Positions 44,691 through 54,684 of a stretch of 64,000 nucleotides of DNA are shown here, one piece after another (position 1 is the stretch's first letter; every line of letters starts with the position of its first letter). Under the pieces are notes generated by a model. It saw nothing but the letters and a program-made list of their open reading frames with translations, searched no databases and had not been told where the DNA came from. Source of the stretch: Craspedostauros australis (lineage: Eukaryota > Bacillariophyta > Bacillariophyceae > Mastogloiales > Achnanthaceae); NCBI GenBank assembly GCA_026770025.1, contig JAMXDE010000017.1:1116001-1180000 (forward strand). Reading direction: 5' to 3'. The translations under genes and the position numbers were made by a program.

Positions 44691-46383
44691 TGGATGTGCA
44701 TCGCCGCGATAACACTAGTTGTGGAGTTTTGTGGGTGGCAGACCATGCTACTACAACGAGTCTAGAGGCCATCCAAAAACACATCCAATATCTGCTTGTC
44801 ATGCCATATCTCAACAACACATCGCTTACAATTAAATCTAAACATTGCATTCAGACGCCTGACTATAGGTTATACAGAATATCAAAGTTAAATTGACATA
44901 GAAATTGTTTTTATTGTCATGTTTGACCACCACACAGTTGTGTGGTGAATTCGAAAAATTCTGGATGGCACAATGTTGCCCTCCCCTCAGCACCCATGAT
45001 CATCATCATCATCGTTGTATTTCTTCAAACTGCGCACCACAATGTCTCTGTATGCTCCCCAGCTATCCACTCCATGAAGGACAGAACATTTCTGCCACAT
45101 TGCACACCCCAAAGTGTCGATACACTGAAAAAGAACGATTTCAAAAAACGAAGTGCAAGCCGGATGCGGTATGGATACGGATCCATATCTCATCCACAGG
45201 ACCCTTTCAGCCCCTCCACGTGACCCTCGTGCATTCCCACACTACCTGGCGACATGATGATGCATCCAGACTGGGCTGGGTGTGGATGGTCCCGATGGCA
45301 CACCTCCATTTGGTGATGGCCCTGTTGGTTTTCGGTGCCCCACCAAAAATGACAGGTATGCACTCATTCGATGCCGCAGCCTCTTCCAAACCGTTGCAGC
45401 AGCTCGAACTTCGCGACGTGCATCTTCAGGCGATGACGCGCGGGTCTTGTATGGGTGACTTGGAGATTGGGCAGCTTGATGATGCTGCCCCCTCACTGCC
45501 AAAGTCACATGGCAGGTTCGCCACGATCCGCCCAACAAAACTCTTGCCCTCCACTGATTCCTCCGCGCGGACACCTTCCCGGTCCTTCCCGAGCCTCAAA
45601 CTTCGTGGGGACCTTGATGGTGACCTCCTGGATGCGTCTTGCCCATTCGCAGGTGTTGGTGTGGCCTGTGCATGGAATACACAGGCTACATCCAACGAGC
45701 CAATCTGCCGCAATTTTGAGACGTTTGCGCGGAGGCCTGCGGCGGCCCCAAATCAACCGCTCTCGCAGCCTCCGCTCGTCCACCCACCAAGGGTTGCATG
45801 GCGGTGACGTCGATGTGCTTGGATTTGTCATTGGGCCGCTGGTTGGTGCGGCGCTGACGATGCCGTTGGGTGTCCATTGTGATGTTTTTTTGGTGTTCCG
45901 CCATTGTCATCTTCTTGTGTCGAGTTTGGCGCTCTCAACCGGTCGCACATCTTGGGGTCTGAGGTAAATGTCAAACATTGCAACGAACGTACGAAAAATG
46001 CATGACACAAAGCACTTCGAGAGTACCAACCTCACTCAACCATTTCACCACAACAAGGCATTGGTGAGAACCTAGCACATCGTGCTGTGATTGGTGGTTC
46101 ATGACGCAGCAGCCAGTTTGCTGACGTCGACGACGGATTGGACACGCACAGAGTAGATTGGATGTAAACGCGCACCCGCCGCTTCTCCCAGAACTCTACA
46201 ACTAGCGCTATCGTGGACAGGGTGTTGGATGCTCTGATCGGAACGCCTGAAAAAGAGACTAAACAATTCAAAATGGGAACAACCTTGCTGAAACAAAGAA
46301 CAGCAAAGGGTTAAGTTGGATCGATGTAGTCGTAGCCAAACAGCTGAAACCCGAAAGAGATCGAAAAATGCGCACATCCATCG
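44691..46383. other. 3' tail region of element B
   Basis: Homologous to the tails of A, C and D. The antisense open frame of A is broken here (stops after GQEF and RGEPAM), but the 68-codon frame at 45193-44987 (-), ending KYNDDDDDHGC, is intact. Confidence 0.5.
44927..44947. other. Palindrome in element B tail
   Basis: Arms CCACCACACA and TGTGTGGTG around GT; one outer base pair is lost compared with A and C. Same position relative to the gene. Confidence 0.8.
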
Positions 46384-46540
46384 GTCCATAAAACTTAAAA
46401 TACGGCCAACCTCAGATCTGGAATGGATTGGTATATGTTTTAGATCTATGAGGATTGGGAATATGTACTTAGTTTTGAAATCGCAGGAAAAAAGTTGCGA
46501 GGTCTATTTCAAAGTCTTGATCGACTCACTCGGGGGGCTC
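46384..46540. repeat. Right terminal inverted repeat of element B
   Basis: Inverse of 31328-31486, ending in the GGGGGGCTC terminus followed by the GTAA duplication. Confidence 0.85.
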
Positions 46541-46692
46541 GTAATTAACGCGTACCAAACGACTGACACCTTCGGAAGCAAGTCCGTGACTGATCACCTC
46601 ACGATAAATACATGGGAACATGATAGAACCTTCTGCCAACAACAACGGGTTTTGTGCTGTTGGACCAACGTGACTGCTATACATACATAGAT

Positions 46693-46851
46693 CACTCCAT
46701 AAAACTTAAAATAAGGATCTAACAAAAAATGTAACGGTTAATTATGTATAATCATATTATAGGGATTACGTATATGTGCTTGGTTTGGATATCGCAGATG
46801 AAAAGTTAGAATGTCCATTTCAAAGTGTTGGTCGACTCACTCGAGGGGCTC
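46693..46851. repeat. Right terminal inverted repeat of element A
   Basis: Inverse of the left end of A and the 5' end relative to its gene. It is separated from the rest of A by B. Confidence 0.85.
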
Positions 46852-46855
46852 ATAG

Positions 46856-48079
46856 TCATAGGTCAGCAGTGGTGGGCGACCCCTGTTTGCGCACGTCATT
46901 TCGGCGCAGAACGGGGGTTGCTCAGGAAGAACTGAACTGCGCACGTGTCAACGAACTGGGCGCTATCATGCCAATACCAGAAAGGAGGATGCGCGCAAGA
47001 TCTATTATCCGCAACATCACAAGCAACATCGACTACCAGACAGGTGTATCACCAGGCAACTACATTTGCGGTACGGCTGCGAATGACACCCCGAGCAACA
47101 CTCCTCTCTTCAACAATGCTGTACTCTAGACACGATCATTCGTATTCTGGTGAAACAGTAGGATGACAGTCATCTTACGAGACACCGCGATGAACACGAC
47201 AGCGGGCTGGTTCCTTCGCAACCACTGTTGTGTGCTTTGCGGTCCTCAGTCACACTGTATGTTCTGTCCGCAGGTGTCGTTGCCACCTGTTTACGTGGAC
47301 AACTCCGCTTCCGCAGGTGATGGCGCCGTGGCGGTCACAGTGACATTCCCCCTACCGCTGATGCAATGGCTGTTGTGCGGTTCACTCAAACATCATACAA
47401 GCATTGTGCGGGTACGGTTTGACTTGACATTTCCTCTGTGTTGTGTCAAGACATTTTTGGTCCGGCAAAGCCACGGTCCGATTGCATGACGTTTTGCGTT
47501 TCACTCGATTTGCTTGCTCGATGGATTGTGGCACAGCATCATTCTACGCAATCATTGGTGCGGTGGCAATGTGCGTTCCCTCAGACATAGTACAGTTGGC
47601 CACACAGAGAACTCCTATCAATCAACACATCGGATGATGATGGTGCTGTTGATGTTGTGGTGGAAATCATGAAACACATCCTACTTTGGTCAGCAGTTCG
47701 AAACCAGGAATCTGGGCTAAAACTGATTTTCATTGAACGGACAAACGAACATGATGTAGGACCAACGTGGGATAACGTGCTATTTCACAATGTCCGATAT
47801 GCGCACAACTGTTGACTAAAGTACGATCAATGTGTATTCAAAATCGGACAATACGGCATAATGTCCGAAATACGGTGCGATATCCCAACAATACCGCAAC
47901 CTCCAAGGCGATAGATCCCATCATGTCTATGTCCACGTTCCTGTCGCCACGTGCAATAATATATTATCCCACAGCGAGCCGACAGGAAGACCCATCAAGA
48001 CGGTTGATGCAACCCCATCATTTGCATTCATCGCACGAGTCACAGGCAGGTTCTCTACCCTACCTCGTATAATAATAAT
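46856..48079. other. Non-element spacer between the two transposon nests
   Basis: 1.2 kb between the right end of A and the left end of C. Short frames only (for example 47163-47489 +). It contains repeated words such as CGGACAAT and CAATGTCCG around 47,740-47,880. No gene recognised. Before the insertions it joined 25,578 directly to 61,867. Confidence 0.5.
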
Positions 48080-48083
48080 ATAA

Positions 48084-48240
48084 GAGCCCGATCAGTGAGT
48101 CGACCAACTGTTTGCAATCAAGAGTCTAATCAAATTTCTGGGATTTTGAAACTAATTGCATATACATAATTCTCGTAGTCTATTTACATATGCTGGACCC
48201 TTTCAGCTTGTACTTTGTTTCATTTTAAGTTTTATGGAGT
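48084..48240. repeat. Left terminal inverted repeat of element C
   Basis: Pairs with the split right end (about 53960-53980 plus 61714-61862). Ends at the shared TTTTAAGTTTTATGGA block. Confidence 0.8.
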
Positions 48241-48577
48241 GATCTATGTGTACATTGCAGTCGCGTTGATCCTACAGCAGAAAACTCGTTAGTTTCTGCC
48301 GAAGGTTCGATAGTGTTCTCATGTATTTATCGTGAGGTGACCAGTCACGGACTTGCTTCGGAAGGTGCCGGTGGTTTGGTACGCGTTAATTACACGTTAG
48401 CATGTGGCGCATGATTCCACATTCTGCTCGTCACAAAACAGATGACACAAAACACATCACACAAAACACATCATCTCCAACATTTCGCAAATTCACGCCA
48501 CACGTTCGCTCCATTTCACACCTTTCCTCGCCAATGCCATGCATACTCGCCCTTTCGCTCAATGCACGTTCTTGTCA

Positions 48578-48578
<1 letters not shown>

Positions 48579-48614
<36 letters not shown>

Positions 48615-48636
48615 TGTTGTTGTTGTTGTTGTTGTC
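48579..48636 (+). repeat. (TAG)n(TTG)n microsatellite in element C leader
   Basis: About 12 TAG units followed by about 7 TTG units, at the same place as in A, B and D. Confidence 0.95.
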
Positions 48637-48749
48637 AACGAATGGTCCACCCATCATCGCATGCTCTCCTTTCGTCACTTCGTCCTCCACCTGTGCAGTT
48701 CATCACATCCATCTTGCAAGCAACACTACTCTACAGCAAAAACTGCATC

Positions 48750-51700
48750 ATGCCTTTCTCTACCACCGCCAAGGCCCTCTCCAAGGATGGCAACCCCTCC
48801 CCCAGTAAGAAACCTCGCGCTCACCCTGTGTCTGCTCCTCCTGTCGATTCGAAGGGTGACTTGCTACCTACTGCTGAACAACTGTTGCCTGACAAGCCAT
48901 CCGCTGCGTTGAGGAAGCCGAGCACCATCACGCGAGTGATCGATGTGAAGCCGATGCATGCAGCGGATGGCAACCTTGTCCCGAACGGCACGCATGCACA
49001 CGCTCGTGAGCTGCACGTGTTCGTACACATCCTCGACAACAACGGAGGCGTCTACGACGACTCCCATGTCAGGGTGCGTTCGGAGGGACGAGGTGTCGGC
49101 GATGGTACGTTGGTGAGCGTTATCGTGAACGCGCCAACCCCCGTTGAGCCTCTTGTTGCGTCTGATGTTGCACCACCGGTCAAGCCGACCCCGCCAGGGA
49201 GGCTTCTCCGGCGCTGCAACACGGTAGCTGCTGGGGGGTACGCAGATCCCTCAAATGAGAGCGACAGCACGTATGTTGACGAAAAGGAGGAACAGACACG
49301 CGCCGGCAGGGGCGGGAGGGGCGGGAAGTTTGGGCATGATCCGGAGGAGGAGAGCTGGAGGCGCGATGCTATCGTTCGTGTGATGGCGGAGCTTGGATCT
49401 AACCTAGATCCAAAACTGTTGCGGTCAATGCCGAAAAAAGGGTTCGTCCTCACAGGCAGACACAATCGAACCATCTGGAGTAACATCAAACAGATGTGGA
49501 GTGTCGTATCGTGTGCGCTTTGGACTGTCCTGCTTCCAGAAGAAGAGGTGCCAACTCGTCAGATGGGACAGGTGGTTGCATACGTGCGCGGTCAGGTTGA
49601 GCTTCCTCCGACAATGTTGGCATCTAACCTGTACACCCTCTGCTTGCTCGGAGAAACTACATCATCCTGCACGGTGAGAGCTGCTTTGGCCATGTCTGCG
49701 CCTCATGCACTGTGTACTGCTATCTTGGACAAGCACGCACATGGATTATCGGAGGAACAGAAGGCGCGCATGCTTCCCAAACGCGACATCATCACGCACA
49801 GCCAGGCCTGTACTTTGCGGGGTTACTACGACATCTTGAGCAACGGCAAAGTCATCCCATCCCGAGTTCTCCAGTATCGCGTGCGTGCCTGTGATCTCTC
49901 TGGTGTGGTGTCCTTCCTCATGACCACTACTACATACAAGGCGGGGCTGAGTCACACGGTACAGTATGGGGGGGTTGAATTCGAAAATGTCCCGGTGTTC
50001 GATCGAGGTGGCACGACCATCCGAGAATTATTTGGCATGTACTCGTCCACTACAAACAGCCCAGTGGGAAGGCCCGCGTTCACCACCATTACTAACCTCC
50101 TCACACGCAAAAGCAAGATCAAGACAGGGCTTTCTTCCTTTGAGAGTTACTTCTGGATGGCAACCGAAAAACTGAAACACGCAATTTTGCGCCTTCTAGA
50201 CCTACTGAAGGCTAAGTATGAAGCGAGCGGAGCGGAGAAAAACGATGCAGCTGTGGATGCCAATGACGGGATCCGCCACGACAACGATGACCCCCATGAC
50301 GTCATCTCACCACATTTGCGCACAGCAGAGTCTCTGTTGCACGAACTCGAACTGCTTGTTGTGTTCGTCAAATGGGAATTCACCGCGTCACACATGCAGC
50401 TCGAGTGTGATGACCCCATGCATTCCGCTGCGTTCGCTCTCACCACCGAAAAGGAGAAGAAGAAGGGAACAACCAACCAACGCAAACCACGCACCAACAA
50501 GCACAAATGCAAGAAGAACACTGCTGTAACAAAGGACAGTCCAACCATCACAATTGACATTTCTTCCGCCGCCGCAAACCAACAACCACGCAAAGTATGC
50601 AACCATTGTGGAGCTGCAATGCGATTTGTGGATGATCATTTTGTCCCATTCGTCAAAATGCTTAAGGACAACGAACTCGCGGAACACAAGGACAAATTGC
50701 AATCAATGCTTGCGGCGGCCCCGGGATTCGCCAATGAAATTGTTAACTACATGGCTCACAAAGTGCGTGCCAAAGTGCAATTCAGACAAATCGCCTTGTA
50801 TCAATCCGAACTCAACAACAATGACAAAAGAGCCTATGTGGTACTGGACCATAAGCAAAAAATTCTACCAACAGGCCAAGGCGAAGCCCAACAAGAATAT
50901 TGGGGGAAGAAGGGGATGTCACTGCTTGGGGCAATGGTCATCACGTGTCGCAATGACATTTTTACTTATCGGTTCATCGACATTGTGGTCGATGAAAGAC
51001 CAACACAAGACACACTTCAAGTTGGTGGACTGCTGGAGATTGTGCAAAAAAAGGTCAAAGACATTCTCCCATCCGTGACTGAAATCATCTTACAGAGCGA
51101 TAACGCGTGTTGTTTTGCCAGTCACGAGCACATCGCGCTCATCACGTCCAAACTCAACAAGAACCTCAGGCAACGAAACGCGGCCAAAATCATCGCGTGG
51201 ATCTACACAGAGGCCCAAACTGGTAAGAGCATGCTGGACACCCACTTCGCGTACATCACACGTGTACTGCGAAAATACGTGCAAAGCGGACGTGACATCA
51301 AGACTCCGCTCCAACTCTTCCACGCACTGGTAGCCGGTGACATCGCGGGAACAACAACAGTACTTGCCAACGCGGCGCTCCTGGCAGGCAACATCACGAC
51401 GTTGCCAGGTGCACCAAAACGACGATTCCGCGCATCTGGACAACAGGTACGTATGACTCACGAGGTGAAGTACGACGATGACCAGGCGCGGTTGGTGGCT
51501 GCATCTGGCATCACCGAAGACGTCGTGGTGAAGAGCACCGAATGGGAGGGCTGGAGTATCAACGAGTTGGGTGTTGTCGAGGACGATTCGCACATGTCCG
51601 AGAAGCTGCCGATCACGTCCGAATCATTCAGGAAGACGGACAAGACGCGAAAACTCGGGCGCACAGTGGCAGAGAGCAAGGGGCTGGTGTTCGGCAAGGC

Positions 51701-52229
51701 CATCCAAGACGGACAACAACACCTGCCATCCGATCACACCACGGCACTACAAGACCAGACCGCGGAAACTGAACACCCACCACTCGCAGTGCCAGGCTGG
51801 GCAAGCAAAACTGCGCGCAAACCAGCGGAACTACCAGACTACGTTGTGGCAAAATTGAAGGACATCTGTGAAGCGTCCGCGAAGGACCCGAAAAACAGAC
51901 CGTCCGAACACGAAGCACACGAGAAACTGATGAAGAACGAAAAAACGAAAACTGACTGGTACGTACAACTGCACGCAAACCCCATGCGCGTAAAAGCGTC
52001 GCTGTTTGCAGCGTACAGTGCCAAACAACGCAAACAAAAGAAGGAGGCTGCCCTCATCAAGACAGCAACCAACACAACAAGCAAAGCAACAGCAACATCC
52101 AGAATCATGGCGACCAACAATGAATCAGCTGGAACAGAGGAGGAACAGAGGAGGAACAGAGGGAAGAGGAGTTGCAAAGAGAGGAAGAGCAACTGGACCA
52201 TCAGATGTGGTGTGATGCTCACACCATGA
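48750..52229 (+). CDS. Element C transposase-like protein, frame open throughout
   Basis: 1,159 residues from ATG at 48750 (MPFSTTAKALSKDGNPSP), the start that matches the other copies; the frame is open further upstream only through the Ser/Cys-coding microsatellite. All core motifs are present: basic segment, CNHC pair, VVLDHKQKILP, LQSDNACCF, YTEAQTGKSMLD, ITTLPGAPKRRF, GWASKTARKP. An 11-bp tandem duplication (AGGAACAGAGG at 52141-52162) shifts the frame, so the last 30-odd residues differ from the acidic tail of the other copies. The duplication lies outside the presumed catalytic core, so activity is possible but not shown. Function is inferred from the D-D-E-like pattern and the element ends. 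Confidence 0.8.
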   Translation: MPFSTTAKALSKDGNPSPSKKPRAHPVSAPPVDSKGDLLPTAEQLLPDKPSAALRKPSTITRVIDVKPMHAADGNLVPNGTHAHARELHVFVHILDNNGGVYDDSHVRVRSEGRGVGDGTLVSVIVNAPTPVEPLVASDVAPPVKPTPPGRLLRRCNTVAAGGYADPSNESDSTYVDEKEEQTRAGRGGRGGKFGHDPEEESWRRDAIVRVMAELGSNLDPKLLRSMPKKGFVLTGRHNRTIWSNIKQMWSVVSCALWTVLLPEEEVPTRQMGQVVAYVRGQVELPPTMLASNLYTLCLLGETTSSCTVRAALAMSAPHALCTAILDKHAHGLSEEQKARMLPKRDIITHSQACTLRGYYDILSNGKVIPSRVLQYRVRACDLSGVVSFLMTTTTYKAGLSHTVQYGGVEFENVPVFDRGGTTIRELFGMYSSTTNSPVGRPAFTTITNLLTRKSKIKTGLSSFESYFWMATEKLKHAILRLLDLLKAKYEASGAEKNDAAVDANDGIRHDNDDPHDVISPHLRTAESLLHELELLVVFVKWEFTASHMQLECDDPMHSAAFALTTEKEKKKGTTNQRKPRTNKHKCKKNTAVTKDSPTITIDISSAAANQQPRKVCNHCGAAMRFVDDHFVPFVKMLKDNELAEHKDKLQSMLAAAPGFANEIVNYMAHKVRAKVQFRQIALYQSELNNNDKRAYVVLDHKQKILPTGQGEAQQEYWGKKGMSLLGAMVITCRNDIFTYRFIDIVVDERPTQDTLQVGGLLEIVQKKVKDILPSVTEIILQSDNACCFASHEHIALITSKLNKNLRQRNAAKIIAWIYTEAQTGKSMLDTHFAYITRVLRKYVQSGRDIKTPLQLFHALVAGDIAGTTTVLANAALLAGNITTLPGAPKRRFRASGQQVRMTHEVKYDDDQARLVAASGITEDVVVKSTEWEGWSINELGVVEDDSHMSEKLPITSESFRKTDKTRKLGRTVAESKGLVFGKAIQDGQQHLPSDHTTALQDQTAETEHPPLAVPGWASKTARKPAELPDYVVAKLKDICEASAKDPKNRPSEHEAHEKLMKNEKTKTDWYVQLHANPMRVKASLFAAYSAKQRKQKKEAALIKTATNTTSKATATSRIMATNNESAGTEEEQRRNRGKRSCKERKSNWTIRCGVMLTP

Positions 52230-52518
52230 AGGCCAACGCAGAAAGTGAGGCTGTGTTGGGTGATGAGACTGAAACTCCGTGATGGGAGTGCATCACCGCG
52301 ATAACACTAGTTGTGGAGTGTTGTGGGCGACAGATCATGCTACTATAACGAGTCTAGAGGTCACCCCAAAACCATCCAAACATCTGCTTACCATGCTATA
52401 TCTCAACAACACATCACTTACAATTGAAGCTAAACATTGCGTTCAGACGCCTGACTATCTGTTAATCAGAATATTGAAGTTTAATTGATATTGAAGCTGC
52501 TTTTATTTTCATGTTGAT

Positions 52519-52540
52519 CCACCACACAATTGTGTGGTGG
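52519..52540. other. Perfect palindrome in element C tail
   Basis: Arms CCACCACACA and TGTGTGGTGG around AT. In D the same site (near 60097-60115) is degenerate. Confidence 0.85.
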
Positions 52541-53959
52541 ATTCAAAAAATTCTCGATCAAGCAATGTTGCCCTCCTCTCAGCACCCATGATCATCATCA
52601 TCATCCTTGTATTTTGGAAAACTGAACAACACAATGACTTGGTATACTCCCCATCTATCCACTCCATGACGCTTGGCCACAGATACCCACCTGACATGGC
52701 CCAAAGTGTCCCTGCACTGAAAAAGAGCGTTGTCAAAAAATCGATTGCAATCCGGATGCGGTATGGATACGGATCCATACCTCATCCATACAATCCATGC
52801 ATCCCCTCCACGTGGTCCTCGTGCATTCTCATACTCCCTGGCGACACGCTGATGCATCCAGAATGGGCTGGGCATGTGTGCTTCCAAAGATACAGCTCCA
52901 TTTGGTGATGCCATTGTTTTTCGCACCCACCCACCATCAATGACCGTTCGTCGGATATGGTGGGGTGCCGCCTCTTGTGGGCCGTCTCCGCGGCGCAAAC
53001 TTCGCGAGGTGAATCTTGAATTGATGTCGCACGCATCTTGTATGGGTGGCTTGGCGATTGTGTGAGTTGGCAATGGTGCCCTGCACAGCCAAAGCCACAT
53101 GATGGAAACCCCACGACACACCGCGAAAACTCTTGCCCTCCACTTTTTCCTCCGCGCGGAGGACTTCCCGGTCCTCCCCGAGCCTGAAACTTCGTGGGCA
53201 TCTTGGTCTTGGCCTCCTGGAGCCATCCTGCCAATCTATAGGCGATGGGGTGGGCTGTGGATGGAGTACGCTGGCCATATGCAATGAGCCAATCTGGCGC
53301 GAAATTGTGACGTTTGATCTGGGGCCTGCGACGGCCCCAAATCAAGCGCTCTCACGGCACCCTCTCATCCACCCACCAAGGATTGCATCGCGGTGACGGC
53401 GATGTGCTTGGATTCTGTGGTGGATCACTGGTTGGTGCGGCGCAGTGATTGCCGTTGGACCGCCATTGTGGCGTTTTTTTGGTGTTCTGCCATTGTCATG
53501 TTGTTTTTGGGGGTTTGCCGCCCTCGACCAAGCGTACTTGCTGGGGGCCGAGGTAATTATCAAATATTGTACTAAATGTACAAAAAGAGCATGGCACTAA
53601 GCACTTCGGTAGTACCAATGGAGCTGGACCATTCCGCCGTGATGAACTGCAGACGATGATGCCTCCCATCGTGCTGTGATTGGTGTTTCATGACGCAGTA
53701 TCCATCTTCGTGACGTAGATGACGGATTAAGCAACCGGAGGATATAATAGATGTAAACACGCACTCGCCGCTTCTCCCAAAACTCTACAACTAGCGCTAT
53801 CGTGGACAGGGTGTTGGATGCTCTGATCGGAACGCCTGAAAAAGAGACTAAACAATTCAAAATGGGAACAACCTTGCTGAAACAAAGAACAGCAACGCGT
53901 TAACTTGGATCGATGTAGTCGTAGCCAAAAGGCTGAAACCCGAAGGAGATGGACGAATG
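52541..53959. other. 3' tail region of element C
   Basis: Homologous to the tails of A, B and D. On the minus strand a 187-codon frame (53345-52782) aligns with the antisense frame of A and ends at the same place (GLYG). A second frame ends KYKDDDDDHGC at 52579. No domain recognised. Confidence 0.45.
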
Positions 53960-53980
53960 TGCAAATCCATCGATCCATAA

Positions 53981-54138
53981 GAGCCCCCCGAGTGAGTCGA
54001 CCTGCACTTTGTCCTGGGACTCAACACCTTTTTTCTCGGATATCCAAACAAATCACATATTCATAATCCCCATATTCTAAAACCAAATAGAAATTCAAAT
54101 CACTTTCCGGTTAGACCTTATTTTAAGTTTTATGAGCC
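53981..54138. repeat. Left terminal inverted repeat of element D
   Basis: Pairs with 61553-61709 with only a handful of mismatches, the best preserved pair in the window. Confidence 0.9.
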
Positions 54139-54533
54139 CATCGAGGCATTATTGAGTCGGATGGGTCGAACCCCATGAAACTCCTACTTGTTTCTCAGAA
54201 GGTTCTGTGATGTTCTTGATTATTTATCGGATGGTACTCAGTCACGAAGACGGTGTCGAAGATGTCGTTCGGTTGGTACGCGTTAAATACACGTTAGCAT
54301 GTGGCGCATGATCTCACATTTTGCTCGTCACAAAACACATCACACAAAACACATCACACAAAACGCATCACACAAAACACATCACACAAAACACATCGCA
54401 TCCAACATCATCGACACCCCCTCACCATTCACACATCATCGCCACACTTTCGCTCCATTTCACAACTTTCCTCGCCAATTCCATGCGTGCTCGCTCTTGT
54501 GTTCAATGTTAGTGCTCGTTCTGGTAGTGTGGT

Positions 54534-54571
54534 GGTAGTGTAGTAGTAGTTGTTGTTGTTGTTGTTGTTGT
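54534..54571 (+). repeat. Short (TAG)n(TTG)n microsatellite in element D leader
   Basis: Four TAG units and about nine TTG units. The shortest copy of the leader microsatellite. Confidence 0.9.
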
Positions 54572-54684
54572 CAACGAATGGTCGACCTGTCATCCTGTGC
54601 TCTCCTTCCTCACTTCATCTCAGACCAGTGCAGTTCATCACATCCAACCAGCCAACAACTATACTCTACAGCAACAACTTCACC

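Larger units (their letters stand above)
31328..46540 (+). mobile_element. Element B: TIR DNA transposon nested in A
   Basis: The ends are GAGCCCCCCGAGTGAGTCGA at 31328 and its inverse ending at 46540. The target duplication GTAA lies at 31324-31327 and 46541-46544. B sits 307 bp inside the 5' end of A, in opposite orientation. Without the Copia insertion and its 5-bp duplication it is 6,077 bp. The first 27 bp of the inverted ends match exactly and include GTCGATCAAGAC, a variant not shared by A, C or D. The gene is split by the Copia element, so B cannot currently encode an intact protein. Confidence 0.9.
25579..46851 (-). mobile_element. Element A: large TIR DNA transposon (outermost of nest 1)
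   Basis: The ends are inverted copies beginning GAGCCCCTCGAGTGAGTCGA at 25579 and, inverted, ending at 46851. The target duplication ATAG lies at 25575-25578 and 46852-46855. Removing the nested element B (31328-46540) and one GTAA copy leaves 6,056 bp. The single long gene is on the minus strand, so the 5' end is the right one. A was inserted first, since B interrupts its 5' terminal region. The gene carries one premature stop. The inverted ends extend about 160 bp, to a shared TTTTAAGTTTTA block. Superfamily not assigned; four-base duplications are known for example in Sola- and Ginger-type elements. Confidence 0.9.

Noticed and set aside
48402-48749. N-terminal extension of the element C protein with Ser and Cys runs
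   Set aside because: Encoded by the leader microsatellite; the other copies fix the start at the later ATG, and the runs vary in length and frame between copies.
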